In this document: positions 1 to 7,646 of the stretch, piece by piece
How positions within the stretch are numbered: position 1 is the first letter of the stretch
Layout: every line of letters begins with the position of its first letter
Assembly (NCBI GenBank): GCA_017620335.1
Contig: JAFZQO010000001.1
Location: 1 to 49,646, forward strand
DNA: 49,646 bases
From: Bacteroidales bacterium
GTDB taxonomy: Bacteria > Bacteroidota > Bacteroidia > Bacteroidales > UBA932
Direction: 5' to 3'
Translations under genes and position numbers: made by a program
The notes under the pieces: model-generated
Seen by the model: the letters and a program-made list of their open reading frames with translations, nothing else
The model's database searches: none
Told to the model about the DNA's origin: nothing

Positions 1-48
1 AGTGCGGCTACTACAGAGGTCGTCAGATCATTGAGAAGAGCGCCGAGT
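1..48 (+). CDS. rpmF: 50S ribosomal protein L32, C-terminal end (partial)
   Basis: Only the last 15 residues lie in the window (CGYYRGRQIIEKSAE, then TAA). The Cys-Gly-Tyr-Tyr-Arg-Gly string is the usual C-terminal part of ribosomal protein L32, where the Cys is the last ligand of the Cys4 zinc site; the rest lies upstream of base 1. L32 is a small protein of the large ribosomal subunit. A tRNA gene starts 20 bases after the stop. The fragment is short, so the identification rests on this one motif. Confidence 0.75.
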
Positions 49-67
49 AATCTCCCGCTCCGTTGAT

Positions 68-139
68 GGTCCCATAGTTCAACGGATAGAACGAAGGTTT
101 CCTAAACCTTAAATACAGGTTCGATTCCTGTTGGGACTA
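68..139 (+). tRNA. tRNA-Arg (anticodon CCT)
   Basis: A 72-base cloverleaf can be folded. The acceptor stem GGTCCCA (68-74) pairs with TGGGACT (132-138) with a G-U at the first pair, the discriminator is A139, and the T arm has the GGTTCGATTCC core. The anticodon loop TTCCTAA gives anticodon CCT, which reads AGG (Arg). CCA is not encoded, so the 3' end would be added by the CCA-adding enzyme. The last bases of the gene take part in the downstream palindrome. Confidence 0.93.
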
Positions 140-181
140 CGAAAAGGCCCTGCACAAACGTGCAGGGCCTTTTCGTAGTCC
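134..181 (+). terminator. Perfect 22-bp inverted repeat, terminator of rpmF/tRNA-Arg
   Basis: Bases 134-155 and 160-181 are exact reverse complements around the loop AAAC (156-159). The stem has an A-run on the left and a T-run on the right, as in a bidirectional intrinsic terminator. Unusually, the stem includes the last six bases of the tRNA (134-139), so the nascent transcript could pair either as tRNA acceptor stem or as terminator hairpin. Confidence 0.85.
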
Positions 182-195
182 TATGTCTTCGACGA

Positions 196-253
196 CCGGG
201 GGCCTAATCCCCCGGAACCCCCTGCGTCGCTTCGCTCCGAATCATCACCAGAC
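196..253. repeat. Dispersed intergenic element with GC hairpin
   Basis: Bases 196-202 (CCGGGGG) and 209-215 (CCCCCGG) form a 7-bp GC hairpin. It is followed by GCGTCGCTTCGCTCCGAAT, which in reverse complement reads ATTCGGAGCGAAGCGACGC. A close relative (ATTCCGAGCGAAGCG) lies at 35020-35034. Elements with this core are common between genes in many bacterial genomes and create spurious small ORFs. It is probably non-coding. Confidence 0.5.
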
Positions 254-283
254 TCACCGTCATCCCAATGCCGCCCGATGTTG

Positions 284-412
284 GTGTGCAGAAAAAGCAG
301 AATCGCACACGAATGGACGGTTTTGAGGCGGTCGGTGTGCAAATAAGGCAGAAACGCACACGAATGGTGGATCTAGGGGGAATCTGTGTGCGGAAAAGGC
401 ATAATCGCACAC
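284..412. repeat. Three 27-base hyphenated inverted repeats with exact 51-base period
   Basis: Units at 284-310, 335-361 and 386-412 each begin GTGTGC and end GCACAC, with a purine-rich 15-base centre containing the shared AAxxCAxAA pattern. Starts are 51 bases apart both times. The 24-base spacers differ but the first two begin GAATGG. Each unit could fold into a 6-7 bp hairpin. The period is a multiple of three, so small ORFs run through on both strands, but these look like by-products. The function is unknown. Confidence 0.8.
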
Positions 413-431
413 GAGGGAGTGGAAAGATGTG

Positions 432-1616
432 TCAGGAGGTGGTGCGGGGCTTGATAGTGGCGGCGTAGGCGCTGTTGCAGAGGCCGAGGAAGGCTGAGAG
501 CATGAATAGGGTCTCGATGCCGAGGACCTTCCAGACCCAACCGCCGAGGAGGGCGACGAAGATGGTGATGGTGTGGTTGACGGAGATGCCGGTGGAGATG
601 GTGGCCTTCATCTCCTCGCGGCTGTCGGAGATGTCCTGGACATAGACGTTGGAGGCCATGGAGGCAAGGGAAATGACGGAGTCCAGCACGTAGTTCACGC
701 AGCAGATGATGAAAGCCGTGTGCATGGGGAACAGATGGTGCGCGAAGCCGTAGAAGAAGCAGACTATCACGAGGATTAGGGTGTCCGCGATCATTACCGG
801 CTTGTATCCGAACCTGTCGATGAGTTTGCCGACCATCGGGGCAAAGATGAAGCAGGAAACGGCCGAGATTGCGAACAGGAGGCTGATCACTCCGGCGCTT
901 GCGCCATAGAAAAGGACCAGGACGTAAGGACCGAAGGTGAAGAAGACCTGCTTGCGGGCCCCGTAGAACACCTCCAGCATGTAGTATTTCCTGAATTTCC
1001 TGCGGAAATAGAAACGCCGGTGGGAAGCGTCGGTGGCGCTGCTGCCGGTGAGCCGGAAAGAAGCCAGCATGGCAAGCACCATGAAGAGCGCCGCCACCAT
1101 GAAGATGGGCCTGAAGGGCTTTCCGCCCGTGCTGATAAGCATGAAAACAGCGATTACGGCTAGGTAGCCGGCGAGGTTGCCGATCTGGTAGATGGAGTTC
1201 TGGTAGCCCAGGGCGCGCCCTCCGGAACCAGGGCACGAATACTCCAGGGACAGCGTGTTCTTCATCCCCAGTTGGATGTGCTCTCCGAGCGAATAGATGA
1301 ATATCGCGCAGATTATCAGGGCTTTGGCCGGGGAGATGAGCGCCTGCATGGTCATGCCGACGACCATTATCACCATGCCTGTCTTGTACATTTTCTCTGC
1401 GGAGAAACGGTAGAAAAGCGCCAGGATAACCACCAGGAGAAGCCCCGGAAGCTCGCGGAAGAACTCCGCGATGCCGCGGTCCATTTCGGTCATGCCGGCC
1501 ACCTCGGCGAGGTAGTTGTCGATCACTCCCTTGTACAGGCCGAAGCCGATTGCGGACAGCAGCAGGGAGGCGAACAGGGCGCGGTATCGGGTATTCTCCT
1601 TGAAAACAGTATTCAT
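432..1616 (-). CDS. MFS transporter
   Basis: A 394-residue integral membrane protein with about twelve hydrophobic segments from residue 15 to near the C terminus, consistent with the major facilitator superfamily in the inner membrane. The N half has YNSIYQIG-like and GMxMQAL segments, and a short basic loop (HRRFYFRRKFRKYY, about residue 195) separates the two six-helix halves, as in many MFS carriers. I see no signature that fixes the substrate. The ATG at 1616 follows a good -7 box by only 7 bases, so the leader is very short or absent. The gene is single, and a divergent operon starts at 1734. The 3' end runs into the 51-base repeat region. Confidence 0.82.
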   Translation of the reverse strand: MNTVFKENTRYRALFASLLLSAIGFGLYKGVIDNYLAEVAGMTEMDRGIAEFFRELPGLLLVVILALFYRFSAEKMYKTGMVIMVVGMTMQALISPAKALIICAIFIYSLGEHIQLGMKNTLSLEYSCPGSGGRALGYQNSIYQIGNLAGYLAVIAVFMLISTGGKPFRPIFMVAALFMVLAMLASFRLTGSSATDASHRRFYFRRKFRKYYMLEVFYGARKQVFFTFGPYVLVLFYGASAGVISLLFAISAVSCFIFAPMVGKLIDRFGYKPVMIADTLILVIVCFFYGFAHHLFPMHTAFIICCVNYVLDSVISLASMASNVYVQDISDSREEMKATISTGISVNHTITIFVALLGGWVWKVLGIETLFMLSAFLGLCNSAYAATIKPRTTS

Positions 1617-1623
1617 AGCGACA

Positions 1624-1631
1624 CAAAGATA
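1624..1631 (-). promoter_or_regulatory. -7 box TATCTTTG for the MFS gene
   Basis: An exact match to the Bacteroidetes -7 consensus TAnnTTTG on the minus strand. The predicted start of transcription would fall at about 1617-1619, one to three bases upstream of the ATG, which suggests a nearly leaderless mRNA. Confidence 0.65.
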
Positions 1632-1697
1632 CTGTTTTTCTCCAGTATTGGAATGTTTTCCGGCAGGTCCCTTTTTGGAAATAATGTCTATTATTGC

Positions 1698-1705
1698 TAA
1701 ATTTG
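1698..1705 (+). promoter_or_regulatory. -7 box TAAATTTG for the 1734-7646 operon
   Basis: A TAnnTTTG match 28 bases upstream of the ATG at 1734, divergent from the MFS promoter. Confidence 0.6.
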
Positions 1706-1733
1706 TTTCTAATATGCATCAAAGCGCGCAGTC

Positions 1734-3977
1734 ATGAACAAGAAAACCCTGATCGCCCTAATCGTCGCAGCGTCCCTGCTCCTCGCCGGAATAGCCGCCG
1801 GAGTCGTTTTCCTGTATAAGGGAGATCCGGGAAGGAGGGGTCCTTCCGTCGGAAAGGTTAATGTCGACGGGCAGTTCCCGCTGCTGCGCGCCGTCCCTTC
1901 GGACGCCGTCGCCATCCTCTGCATGGGGGATGTCCGGGACGGCGCCGCGCTGCTGACCGACGGCACCAAGGCTTTCTCCGCATTCGTCAAGGACGGCAAG
2001 AAGGACTCCTGCGCCACTTTCGTGCGCCATCTTGCCCAGGAACTTGAGGGAGGCGGTCTGGCGCAGATGCGCTCACAGCCCATGGCCCTCTCGATCCATT
2101 ACAGCGGTTCGCTCGCTCCGTTGCTCGTTTTCGGCCTCCCGGAGGCCTCGACGGACTCTGCCGCCTTTGTCATGGACGTGCGGCGGATGGCTGAAGGCTG
2201 CGGCCTCGCCAGCGCCTTCCACGCCTCGGAAGACCTGCCCGTGCTCCTCGTCTCCGCCTCGGAGACCCTGGTCAACTCCTCGGTGAGGCATCAGGGCGAA
2301 GGCCTGTCCATCATGGCCCAGAAGGAGTTCAGCAACTGCCTCAAGGGAGCCGAGAGCAAGAATGCCCTGTTCCTGTCGCATACCTACTCCGGCAAACTCC
2401 TTCAGGGATTCTTCCTGAGGCCGGTTTACCGTCACGCGGATTTCTTCAAGACCGTCGCCTCATGGACCGTCATCTCCCTTAATTCCTTGGAGGAGAAGAT
2501 CTTCTCATCGAAGGGATACCTTTCCTCCGGCAGGAGTTCCGACACCTTCGCCGGAGTCTTCGCGTCCGCGCGCATGGAGACCCCGGGATTCACGAAGGTC
2601 GTCCCTTCAGGCACCGTCTTCGCACTGTCCGTCCCCATGGCCGACCAGGCCGACTATCTCTCGGCTTACAGGAAGTATCTCGACGCCTGCTCGAAGCTCG
2701 GTCCCAACGAGTCTGCGATAGCATCGTTGGGCCGTTCCGCCGGCAAGAATCCCGACGAGTGGGCCAAGGCTTTGTCCATAAAGGAAGTAGCCAAGGCGCA
2801 GTGGCGTTCCAGGGAAGAAACTTTCGAGGCCGTTTTCGTCAGGGTTGGAAGGAAGGATTATTCCTTGATATTCAAGGGTTTGGATGCCAAGACGGAGAAG
2901 GAATACACCATTTCGGCGCAGCCTTACGCCTTCCCCGGCTTCGCTTCCGTGCTCTTCGGCCAGTTCTTCTCCCTCACTGATGAGAGCTGCTTCGCCTTCA
3001 CGGGCGAGTGGCTCGTGAGCGGAAGCCGCGCCGCCGTCTCCGATTATGTGGAGAGATACACCTCCGGAGACGTGCTGCAGTCGCTGCTGGGCGACACGTC
3101 GGCCGCTCCCGCGGCCCTGTCGCGCGACTGCTCCATGGCGGCATACTTCTCCGCCGGAGCGGCGCAGGGCGAGAACCTCTTCGCCCCCGCGATGCTCTCC
3201 GCCGTCACCTCCACCCTTGACGGCGCGGCATACGAGCCCTGCTTCCTGGTCTGCACCGGCGACACCTTCCTCTTCGAGGTGACACGTGTCCCGTTCATCA
3301 ACAAGTCCAGCACTCCCGCCGTGGTCGCCGACGCCGCCGTCGAGGTCCCGGAAGGGCCCTTCGAGGTGAAGAATTCCCAGACAGGCGGGACCAACCTCCT
3401 CGCCCAGCAGTCCAATTACTACCTGAGTTTCAAGGAGATGGACGGCAAGGGCATATGGAGCGTTCCGTTCAGCGGCCCACTCTGCGGCGCGGTTGAAAGC
3501 ATAGACTATTACAATAACGGCAAGATACAGTTCCTGTTCGCCTCCGGCGACAAGCTGTACCTGCTGGACCGCCTCGGACGCTTCGTCTCCGGCTTCCCCG
3601 CGGAGCTTGGAAAGGACGTGCTCCTCGGTCCGGCCGCATATGATTTCACTGGGGCCAAGGGTTATACCGTCATGGTCCTCCATACTGACAATACCATCGG
3701 AATGTATAACCTCCACGGGGTGAAGCCCGAAGGATGGGAGGGCATAGCATCCGATGAAAAGATAATCGCGCTTCCCGAGCTCGTCACCGTGGACGGCACC
3801 CGTTACTGGGCCGTCCGTACTGCGGTTCAGACACAGATCTTCCCGTTTGACGGAGGTGATCCCGTGTACAGGCAGGAGGGCGCCAGATCCATCCGTCGCG
3901 ACAGCGTCATCGAAGTGGACGGCAAGAGCCTCAAGGTGATGTGCAACGACGGCAAAACCAGAAACATAAAGTTGTAA
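1734..3977 (+). CDS. Membrane-anchored conserved protein with extracytoplasmic domain
   Basis: 747 residues. Residues about 5-28 form one hydrophobic segment after MNKK, an uncleaved signal anchor; the rest is predicted to be periplasmic or outer-leaflet exposed. The long middle resembles DUF3352-type bacterial proteins in its weakly conserved Ser/Ala-rich make-up, but I cannot confirm this. The last 170 residues contain strand-turn units such as FLFASGDKLYLLDRLGRF and RYWAVRTAVQTQIFPFDG, suggestive of beta-propeller blades. It is the first gene of a four-gene operon; the acyl-CoA synthetase starts one base after its stop. No catalytic motif is seen and the function is unknown. Confidence 0.6.
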   Translation: MNKKTLIALIVAASLLLAGIAAGVVFLYKGDPGRRGPSVGKVNVDGQFPLLRAVPSDAVAILCMGDVRDGAALLTDGTKAFSAFVKDGKKDSCATFVRHLAQELEGGGLAQMRSQPMALSIHYSGSLAPLLVFGLPEASTDSAAFVMDVRRMAEGCGLASAFHASEDLPVLLVSASETLVNSSVRHQGEGLSIMAQKEFSNCLKGAESKNALFLSHTYSGKLLQGFFLRPVYRHADFFKTVASWTVISLNSLEEKIFSSKGYLSSGRSSDTFAGVFASARMETPGFTKVVPSGTVFALSVPMADQADYLSAYRKYLDACSKLGPNESAIASLGRSAGKNPDEWAKALSIKEVAKAQWRSREETFEAVFVRVGRKDYSLIFKGLDAKTEKEYTISAQPYAFPGFASVLFGQFFSLTDESCFAFTGEWLVSGSRAAVSDYVERYTSGDVLQSLLGDTSAAPAALSRDCSMAAYFSAGAAQGENLFAPAMLSAVTSTLDGAAYEPCFLVCTGDTFLFEVTRVPFINKSSTPAVVADAAVEVPEGPFEVKNSQTGGTNLLAQQSNYYLSFKEMDGKGIWSVPFSGPLCGAVESIDYYNNGKIQFLFASGDKLYLLDRLGRFVSGFPAELGKDVLLGPAAYDFTGAKGYTVMVLHTDNTIGMYNLHGVKPEGWEGIASDEKIIALPELVTVDGTRYWAVRTAVQTQIFPFDGGDPVYRQEGARSIRRDSVIEVDGKSLKVMCNDGKTRNIKL

Positions 3978-3978
3978 G

Positions 3979-5634
3979 ATGCAATTCGAATCAGTAAACA
4001 AGCTTCTTGAGAACAGCTTCAAGAAGAACTGGGACCGCCCGGCGCTGTCCAACTACCATGGTGTCACCCTGACATACGAGGCCGTGGCCAAGCGTATCGA
4101 GCACCTTCATATCACTTTCGAGAAATGCGGTCTCCAGAAGGGGGACAAGGTCGCTATCTGCTCGCGAAACCAGGCCAACTGGGGCGTATGCTTCCTTGCG
4201 GCCCTCACCTACGGTGCAGTCCCGGTGCCCATCCTGCATGAGTTCAAGCCCGGCAACATCCATTATCTGGTGAACCATTCAGACGCCAAGGTATTCTTCG
4301 TCGACGAGGTCATCTGGGAGAACCTCTCGGAGTCCGAGATGCCCGGCCTGTATGTCATCGTGCAGATGAACACCCTCAAGTTTATCTACTCCCGCGGCGA
4401 GGGCATGCAGGACATCCGCGACAATCTCCCCGGGATCTTCGCCTCCATGTACCCCAATGGCTTCACCAAGGACGACATCTCATATTACGAGGACAAGCCG
4501 GAAGAGCTTGCGGTAATCAATTATACTTCAGGAACTTCAGGTTTTTCGAAGGGTGTCATGATTCCCTACAGGGCCCTTTACTGCAACATCCGTTTCGCCC
4601 GCGAGGACGCCGAGCCGCAGATGACTTCCTACTCCGAGATGGTCTCCATGCTCCCGACCGCTCATATGTACGGCATGATGTTCGAGTTCCTCTTCGAGAT
4701 GACCATAGGCGCGCACGTGCATTTCCTGACGAGGGTACCCAGCCCGAAGGTCATCATGAACGCCTTCCAGGAGATCCATCCCGACGTCATCATCGCCGTA
4801 CCGCTCATCATGGAAAAGGTGTACAAGTCGCAGCTCAAGCCCATCGTAGACCGGAACAAGACATTCCTCAAGATTCCCATCCTCGACCAGTTCATCCTGA
4901 AGAAGATACGCAACGGCCTCATCGAGGCTTTCGGCGGCCGCTTCGAGGAGGTCATCCTCGGCGGCGCCGCCTTCAACCCCGAGGTGGAGCGTTTCATGAA
5001 GAAAATCAACTTCCCCCTTACCGTCGGTTACGGCATGACCGAATGCGCCCCGATTATTACCTATGCAAAGTGGTATAAATCAAAGCTTTACTCCTGCGGA
5101 AAGCCTATAGCCGGCTGCCAGATCCGCATCGATTCGGAGAATGAGCGCGCCATACCCGGCGAGATCCAGATCAAGGGAGACAACGTGTTCCTGGGCTATT
5201 ACAAGAACGAGAAGGCCACCCAAGAGGCCTTCACCGAGGACGGGTGGTTCCGTACCGGTGACATGGGCATCGTGGACGAGGAAGGCTTCCTCTTCCTCCG
5301 CGGCCGCTCCAAGTGCATGATCCTCGGCCCTTCAGGCCAGAACATCTATCCCGAGGAGCTCGAGGCAGTCATCAACAATATCTCGTACGTGGTTGACTCG
5401 CTGGTCATCGAGGAGGACGGCGGCCTGACCGCCCTGATCTACCCCGACTACCAGCTCGCAGGGCTCGATGGCATGACCCGCACGGAGCTTGAGCAGCGCC
5501 TCAGGGAAGCTCTTCCCGAGATCAACAAGGAGGTTCCCAACTACGCCAAGATCCGCAAGATAGAGTTCATGCCCGAGGATTTCGAGCGTACCCCCAAGAA
5601 GAGCATCAAGCGTTATCTTTATCAAAGAAGTTAG
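3979..5634 (+). CDS. AMP-binding long-chain acyl-CoA synthetase (FadD-like)
   Basis: 551 residues of the ANL adenylating superfamily. The P-loop-like motif YTSGTSGFSKG lies at about residue 182, the A5-type motif VGYGMTEC near 352 and GWFRTGDMG near 422, followed by the C-terminal swivelling domain ending with an RTPKKSIKRYL segment that contains the catalytic Lys. The family activates a carboxylic acid with ATP to an acyl-AMP and transfers it to CoA. A long-chain fatty acid is the most likely substrate, but other acids cannot be excluded. It sits one base after the anchored protein and three bases before the deaminase gene, so co-transcription is likely. Confidence 0.88.
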   Translation: MQFESVNKLLENSFKKNWDRPALSNYHGVTLTYEAVAKRIEHLHITFEKCGLQKGDKVAICSRNQANWGVCFLAALTYGAVPVPILHEFKPGNIHYLVNHSDAKVFFVDEVIWENLSESEMPGLYVIVQMNTLKFIYSRGEGMQDIRDNLPGIFASMYPNGFTKDDISYYEDKPEELAVINYTSGTSGFSKGVMIPYRALYCNIRFAREDAEPQMTSYSEMVSMLPTAHMYGMMFEFLFEMTIGAHVHFLTRVPSPKVIMNAFQEIHPDVIIAVPLIMEKVYKSQLKPIVDRNKTFLKIPILDQFILKKIRNGLIEAFGGRFEEVILGGAAFNPEVERFMKKINFPLTVGYGMTECAPIITYAKWYKSKLYSCGKPIAGCQIRIDSENERAIPGEIQIKGDNVFLGYYKNEKATQEAFTEDGWFRTGDMGIVDEEGFLFLRGRSKCMILGPSGQNIYPEELEAVINNISYVVDSLVIEEDGGLTALIYPDYQLAGLDGMTRTELEQRLREALPEINKEVPNYAKIRKIEFMPEDFERTPKKSIKRYLYQRS

Positions 5635-5637
5635 ACT

Positions 5638-6042
5638 ATGGAGAAATTCGACCACAGTTATATTGAGATGGCCTCCGTCTGGGCCAGGAATTCCTACTGC
5701 AAGCGCCGCCAGGTAGGAGCCCTGCTCGTCAAGGACAGGATGATCATTTCCGATGGCTACAACGGCACGCCCTCAGGCTTCGAGAACATCTGCGAGGACG
5801 AGAATGGCGTGACCAAGCCGTATGTCCTTCATGCGGAGGCGAATGCCATCACCAAGGTGGCCAAGTCCGGCAACAGCAGCGCGGGTGCGACCCTGTACGT
5901 CACCGCCTCTCCCTGCATGGAATGCTCCAAGCTCATCATCCAGTCCGGAATCAAGCGCGTGGTTTACCGTGACGAGTATCGTCTCACCGACGGCATCGAC
6001 CTGCTCCGCCAGGCCGGCATAGAGGTGGAAAAAGTAGACTGA
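5638..6042 (+). CDS. Deoxycytidylate (dCMP) deaminase family protein
   Basis: 134 residues with the complete zinc site of the cytidine/deoxycytidylate deaminase fold: HAEANA (zinc-binding His and proton-shuttling Glu) and SPCMECSK (two zinc-binding Cys). The N-terminal region has RRQVGALLVKD and GYNGTPSGFEN, which are typical of dCMP deaminases and the related ComEB proteins. The likely reaction is dCMP to dUMP, feeding dTMP synthesis in the cytosol. It lies third in the 1734-7646 operon with gaps of 2-3 bases. Being cytosolic nucleotide metabolism, it does not obviously belong with the envelope genes around it. Confidence 0.88.
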   Translation: MEKFDHSYIEMASVWARNSYCKRRQVGALLVKDRMIISDGYNGTPSGFENICEDENGVTKPYVLHAEANAITKVAKSGNSSAGATLYVTASPCMECSKLIIQSGIKRVVYRDEYRLTDGIDLLRQAGIEVEKVD

Positions 6043-6044
6043 AC

Positions 6045-7646
6045 ATGTCCGAGAAGAGAATATCATCGGTCTGGGTGGCCGTATTGGGCGTAGCCCTCGG
6101 CGCGCTGCTCGTCCTGACCGTCCAGAAAGTGTCGGAGAACAGCCGCCGCCTCAATGCCAGGTATCAGGACTGGCGCAAGCTGAACCTTATCCTGGAGAAG
6201 GTGGATGAGATGTATGTGGATACGGTGGACCACAAGAGCGTGACGGACGCTGCGGTCACCGCCGCCCTCTCCAAGCTCGATCCCCATTCCGTCTATATGC
6301 CTCCGGCGGAGCTTGAGGAGTCCGAAACGGACCTTGCAGGCAATTTCGACGGAATAGGCATACAGTTCAACGTCCCGAACGATACCGCCATAGTGCTGGA
6401 AGTCATTCCCGGAGGCCCTTCGGAGAAGATAGGCATGCTCCCGGGCGACCGGCTCCTGAGCGTCGACGACAAGGTCATTGCCGGCGTGAAATTCCCTCAG
6501 GACAGCATGGTAAGGCGCATGAAGGGACCGGCCGGGACCAAGGTCACGGTCACGGTCCTGCGCGACGGCGTGCAGATCCCGTTCGAGATCACCCGCGGGA
6601 AGATTCCCGTACACTGCGTGGACGCGGCGTTCATGGTGGACGACAAGACAGGTTACATCCGTCTTTCCAAGTTCTCGCGGACGACATATTCCGAGGTCGT
6701 CAACGCTTCCATTGAGCTGCTTACCCAGGGCATGACGCATCTGATATTCGACATCCGGGACAATACCGGAGGGTATTTCGACCAGGCCCTGCTCCTCTCC
6801 AATCTCTTCCTCGGCCGTGGCGACCTGATAGTCTATATGGAAGGCTTGCACCGCAAGCGTGAAGAGTATAAGGCTGACGGCAAGGGCATCATGAGGCTCA
6901 CCAAGCTTACCGTCCTCATCAACGAGTCCTCCGCCTCCTCGAGCGAGATCTTCGCCGGTGCCATCCAGGACAACGACAGGGGAGTGATAATCGGCAGGCG
7001 TTCTTACGGCAAGGGACTGGTGCAGGAGCCCGTCTATTTCACCGACGGTTCAGGCGTCAGGTTGACCGTTGCACGTTTCTATACCCCTTCCGGGCGCTGC
7101 ATCCAGAAGCCCTATTCCGATGATTACCAGTATGATATCATCAAGAGGTACAATGACGGGGAGATGACCGACGCGGACAGCATCAAGGTGGACAAGTCAG
7201 AACTGTTCTATACCAGGGGCGGCAGGAAGGTGTATGGCGGTGGAGGCATCATCCCTGATGTGTTCGTCCCCATGGACACCACGCTTGCTACGCAGTTCTA
7301 TGTCGACTGCAACCGAAAGGCCACGCCCATGCGCTTCGCCTCCGACTATTTCGACAAGCACAAGGCCGAGCTTTCCTCTATTGATGACTATGACAAGCTG
7401 CTGAAGTATCTTGATTCCTCATCCATCGAGTCCCGCTTCCTGTCCTTCGCCAAAGCGAAGGACGGCCTGGCGCCTGCATCGGGAGCGGAGTGGGAGGAAA
7501 CGAAGACCTATCTCATGCCCCAGGTGAAGGCATTGGTCGGAAGGTACTCAAAGCTTGGGGACAACGCTTTCTATCACCTGTATCTGGATGTCGATGACAC
7601 TTTCGAGGAGGCCATGAAACCTCACGAGATCGTCACTGTGCGATGA
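6045..7646 (+). CDS. S41 family C-terminal processing peptidase (CtpA/Prc-like)
   Basis: 533 residues. One N-terminal membrane segment (about residues 8-26) anchors the protein facing the periplasm. A PDZ domain follows at about 85-175 (IGIQFN, GPSEKIGMLPGDRLLSVDD), then the S41 protease core. The catalytic serine is probably Ser298 in SSASSSEIFAGA, with Lys323 in SYGKG as the general base; this Ser/Lys dyad is typical of the family. Such proteases trim or degrade periplasmic proteins from the C terminus. It is the last gene of the operon, and its 3' end overlaps the convergent tonB-like gene by 14 bases. Confidence 0.92.
   Translation: MSEKRISSVWVAVLGVALGALLVLTVQKVSENSRRLNARYQDWRKLNLILEKVDEMYVDTVDHKSVTDAAVTAALSKLDPHSVYMPPAELEESETDLAGNFDGIGIQFNVPNDTAIVLEVIPGGPSEKIGMLPGDRLLSVDDKVIAGVKFPQDSMVRRMKGPAGTKVTVTVLRDGVQIPFEITRGKIPVHCVDAAFMVDDKTGYIRLSKFSRTTYSEVVNASIELLTQGMTHLIFDIRDNTGGYFDQALLLSNLFLGRGDLIVYMEGLHRKREEYKADGKGIMRLTKLTVLINESSASSSEIFAGAIQDNDRGVIIGRRSYGKGLVQEPVYFTDGSGVRLTVARFYTPSGRCIQKPYSDDYQYDIIKRYNDGEMTDADSIKVDKSELFYTRGGRKVYGGGGIIPDVFVPMDTTLATQFYVDCNRKATPMRFASDYFDKHKAELSSIDDYDKLLKYLDSSSIESRFLSFAKAKDGLAPASGAEWEETKTYLMPQVKALVGRYSKLGDNAFYHLYLDVDDTFEEAMKPHEIVTVR

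Noticed and set aside
134-181. Integration site at the tRNA 3' end
   Set aside because: The repeated tRNA end is inverted, not direct, and no integrase or mobile gene is in the window.
284-412. CRISPR array
   Set aside because: Only three units, the repeats differ from each other in the centre, spacers are just 24 bases and no cas gene is near; the units are hyphenated inverted repeats.
268-468. Small ORFs through the 51-base repeats
   Set aside because: They exist on both strands because the period is divisible by three; there is no sensible start context and no homologous protein is recognised.
373-1722. Long minus-strand ORF of 449 residues in another frame over the MFS gene
   Set aside because: It is Pro/Arg/His-rich and shadows a clear membrane protein in another frame; GC-rich genes commonly create such frames.
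2607-4052. Antisense ORF of 481 residues over the anchored-protein gene
   Set aside because: Composition is unlike a real protein and the plus-strand gene is tightly placed in an operon.
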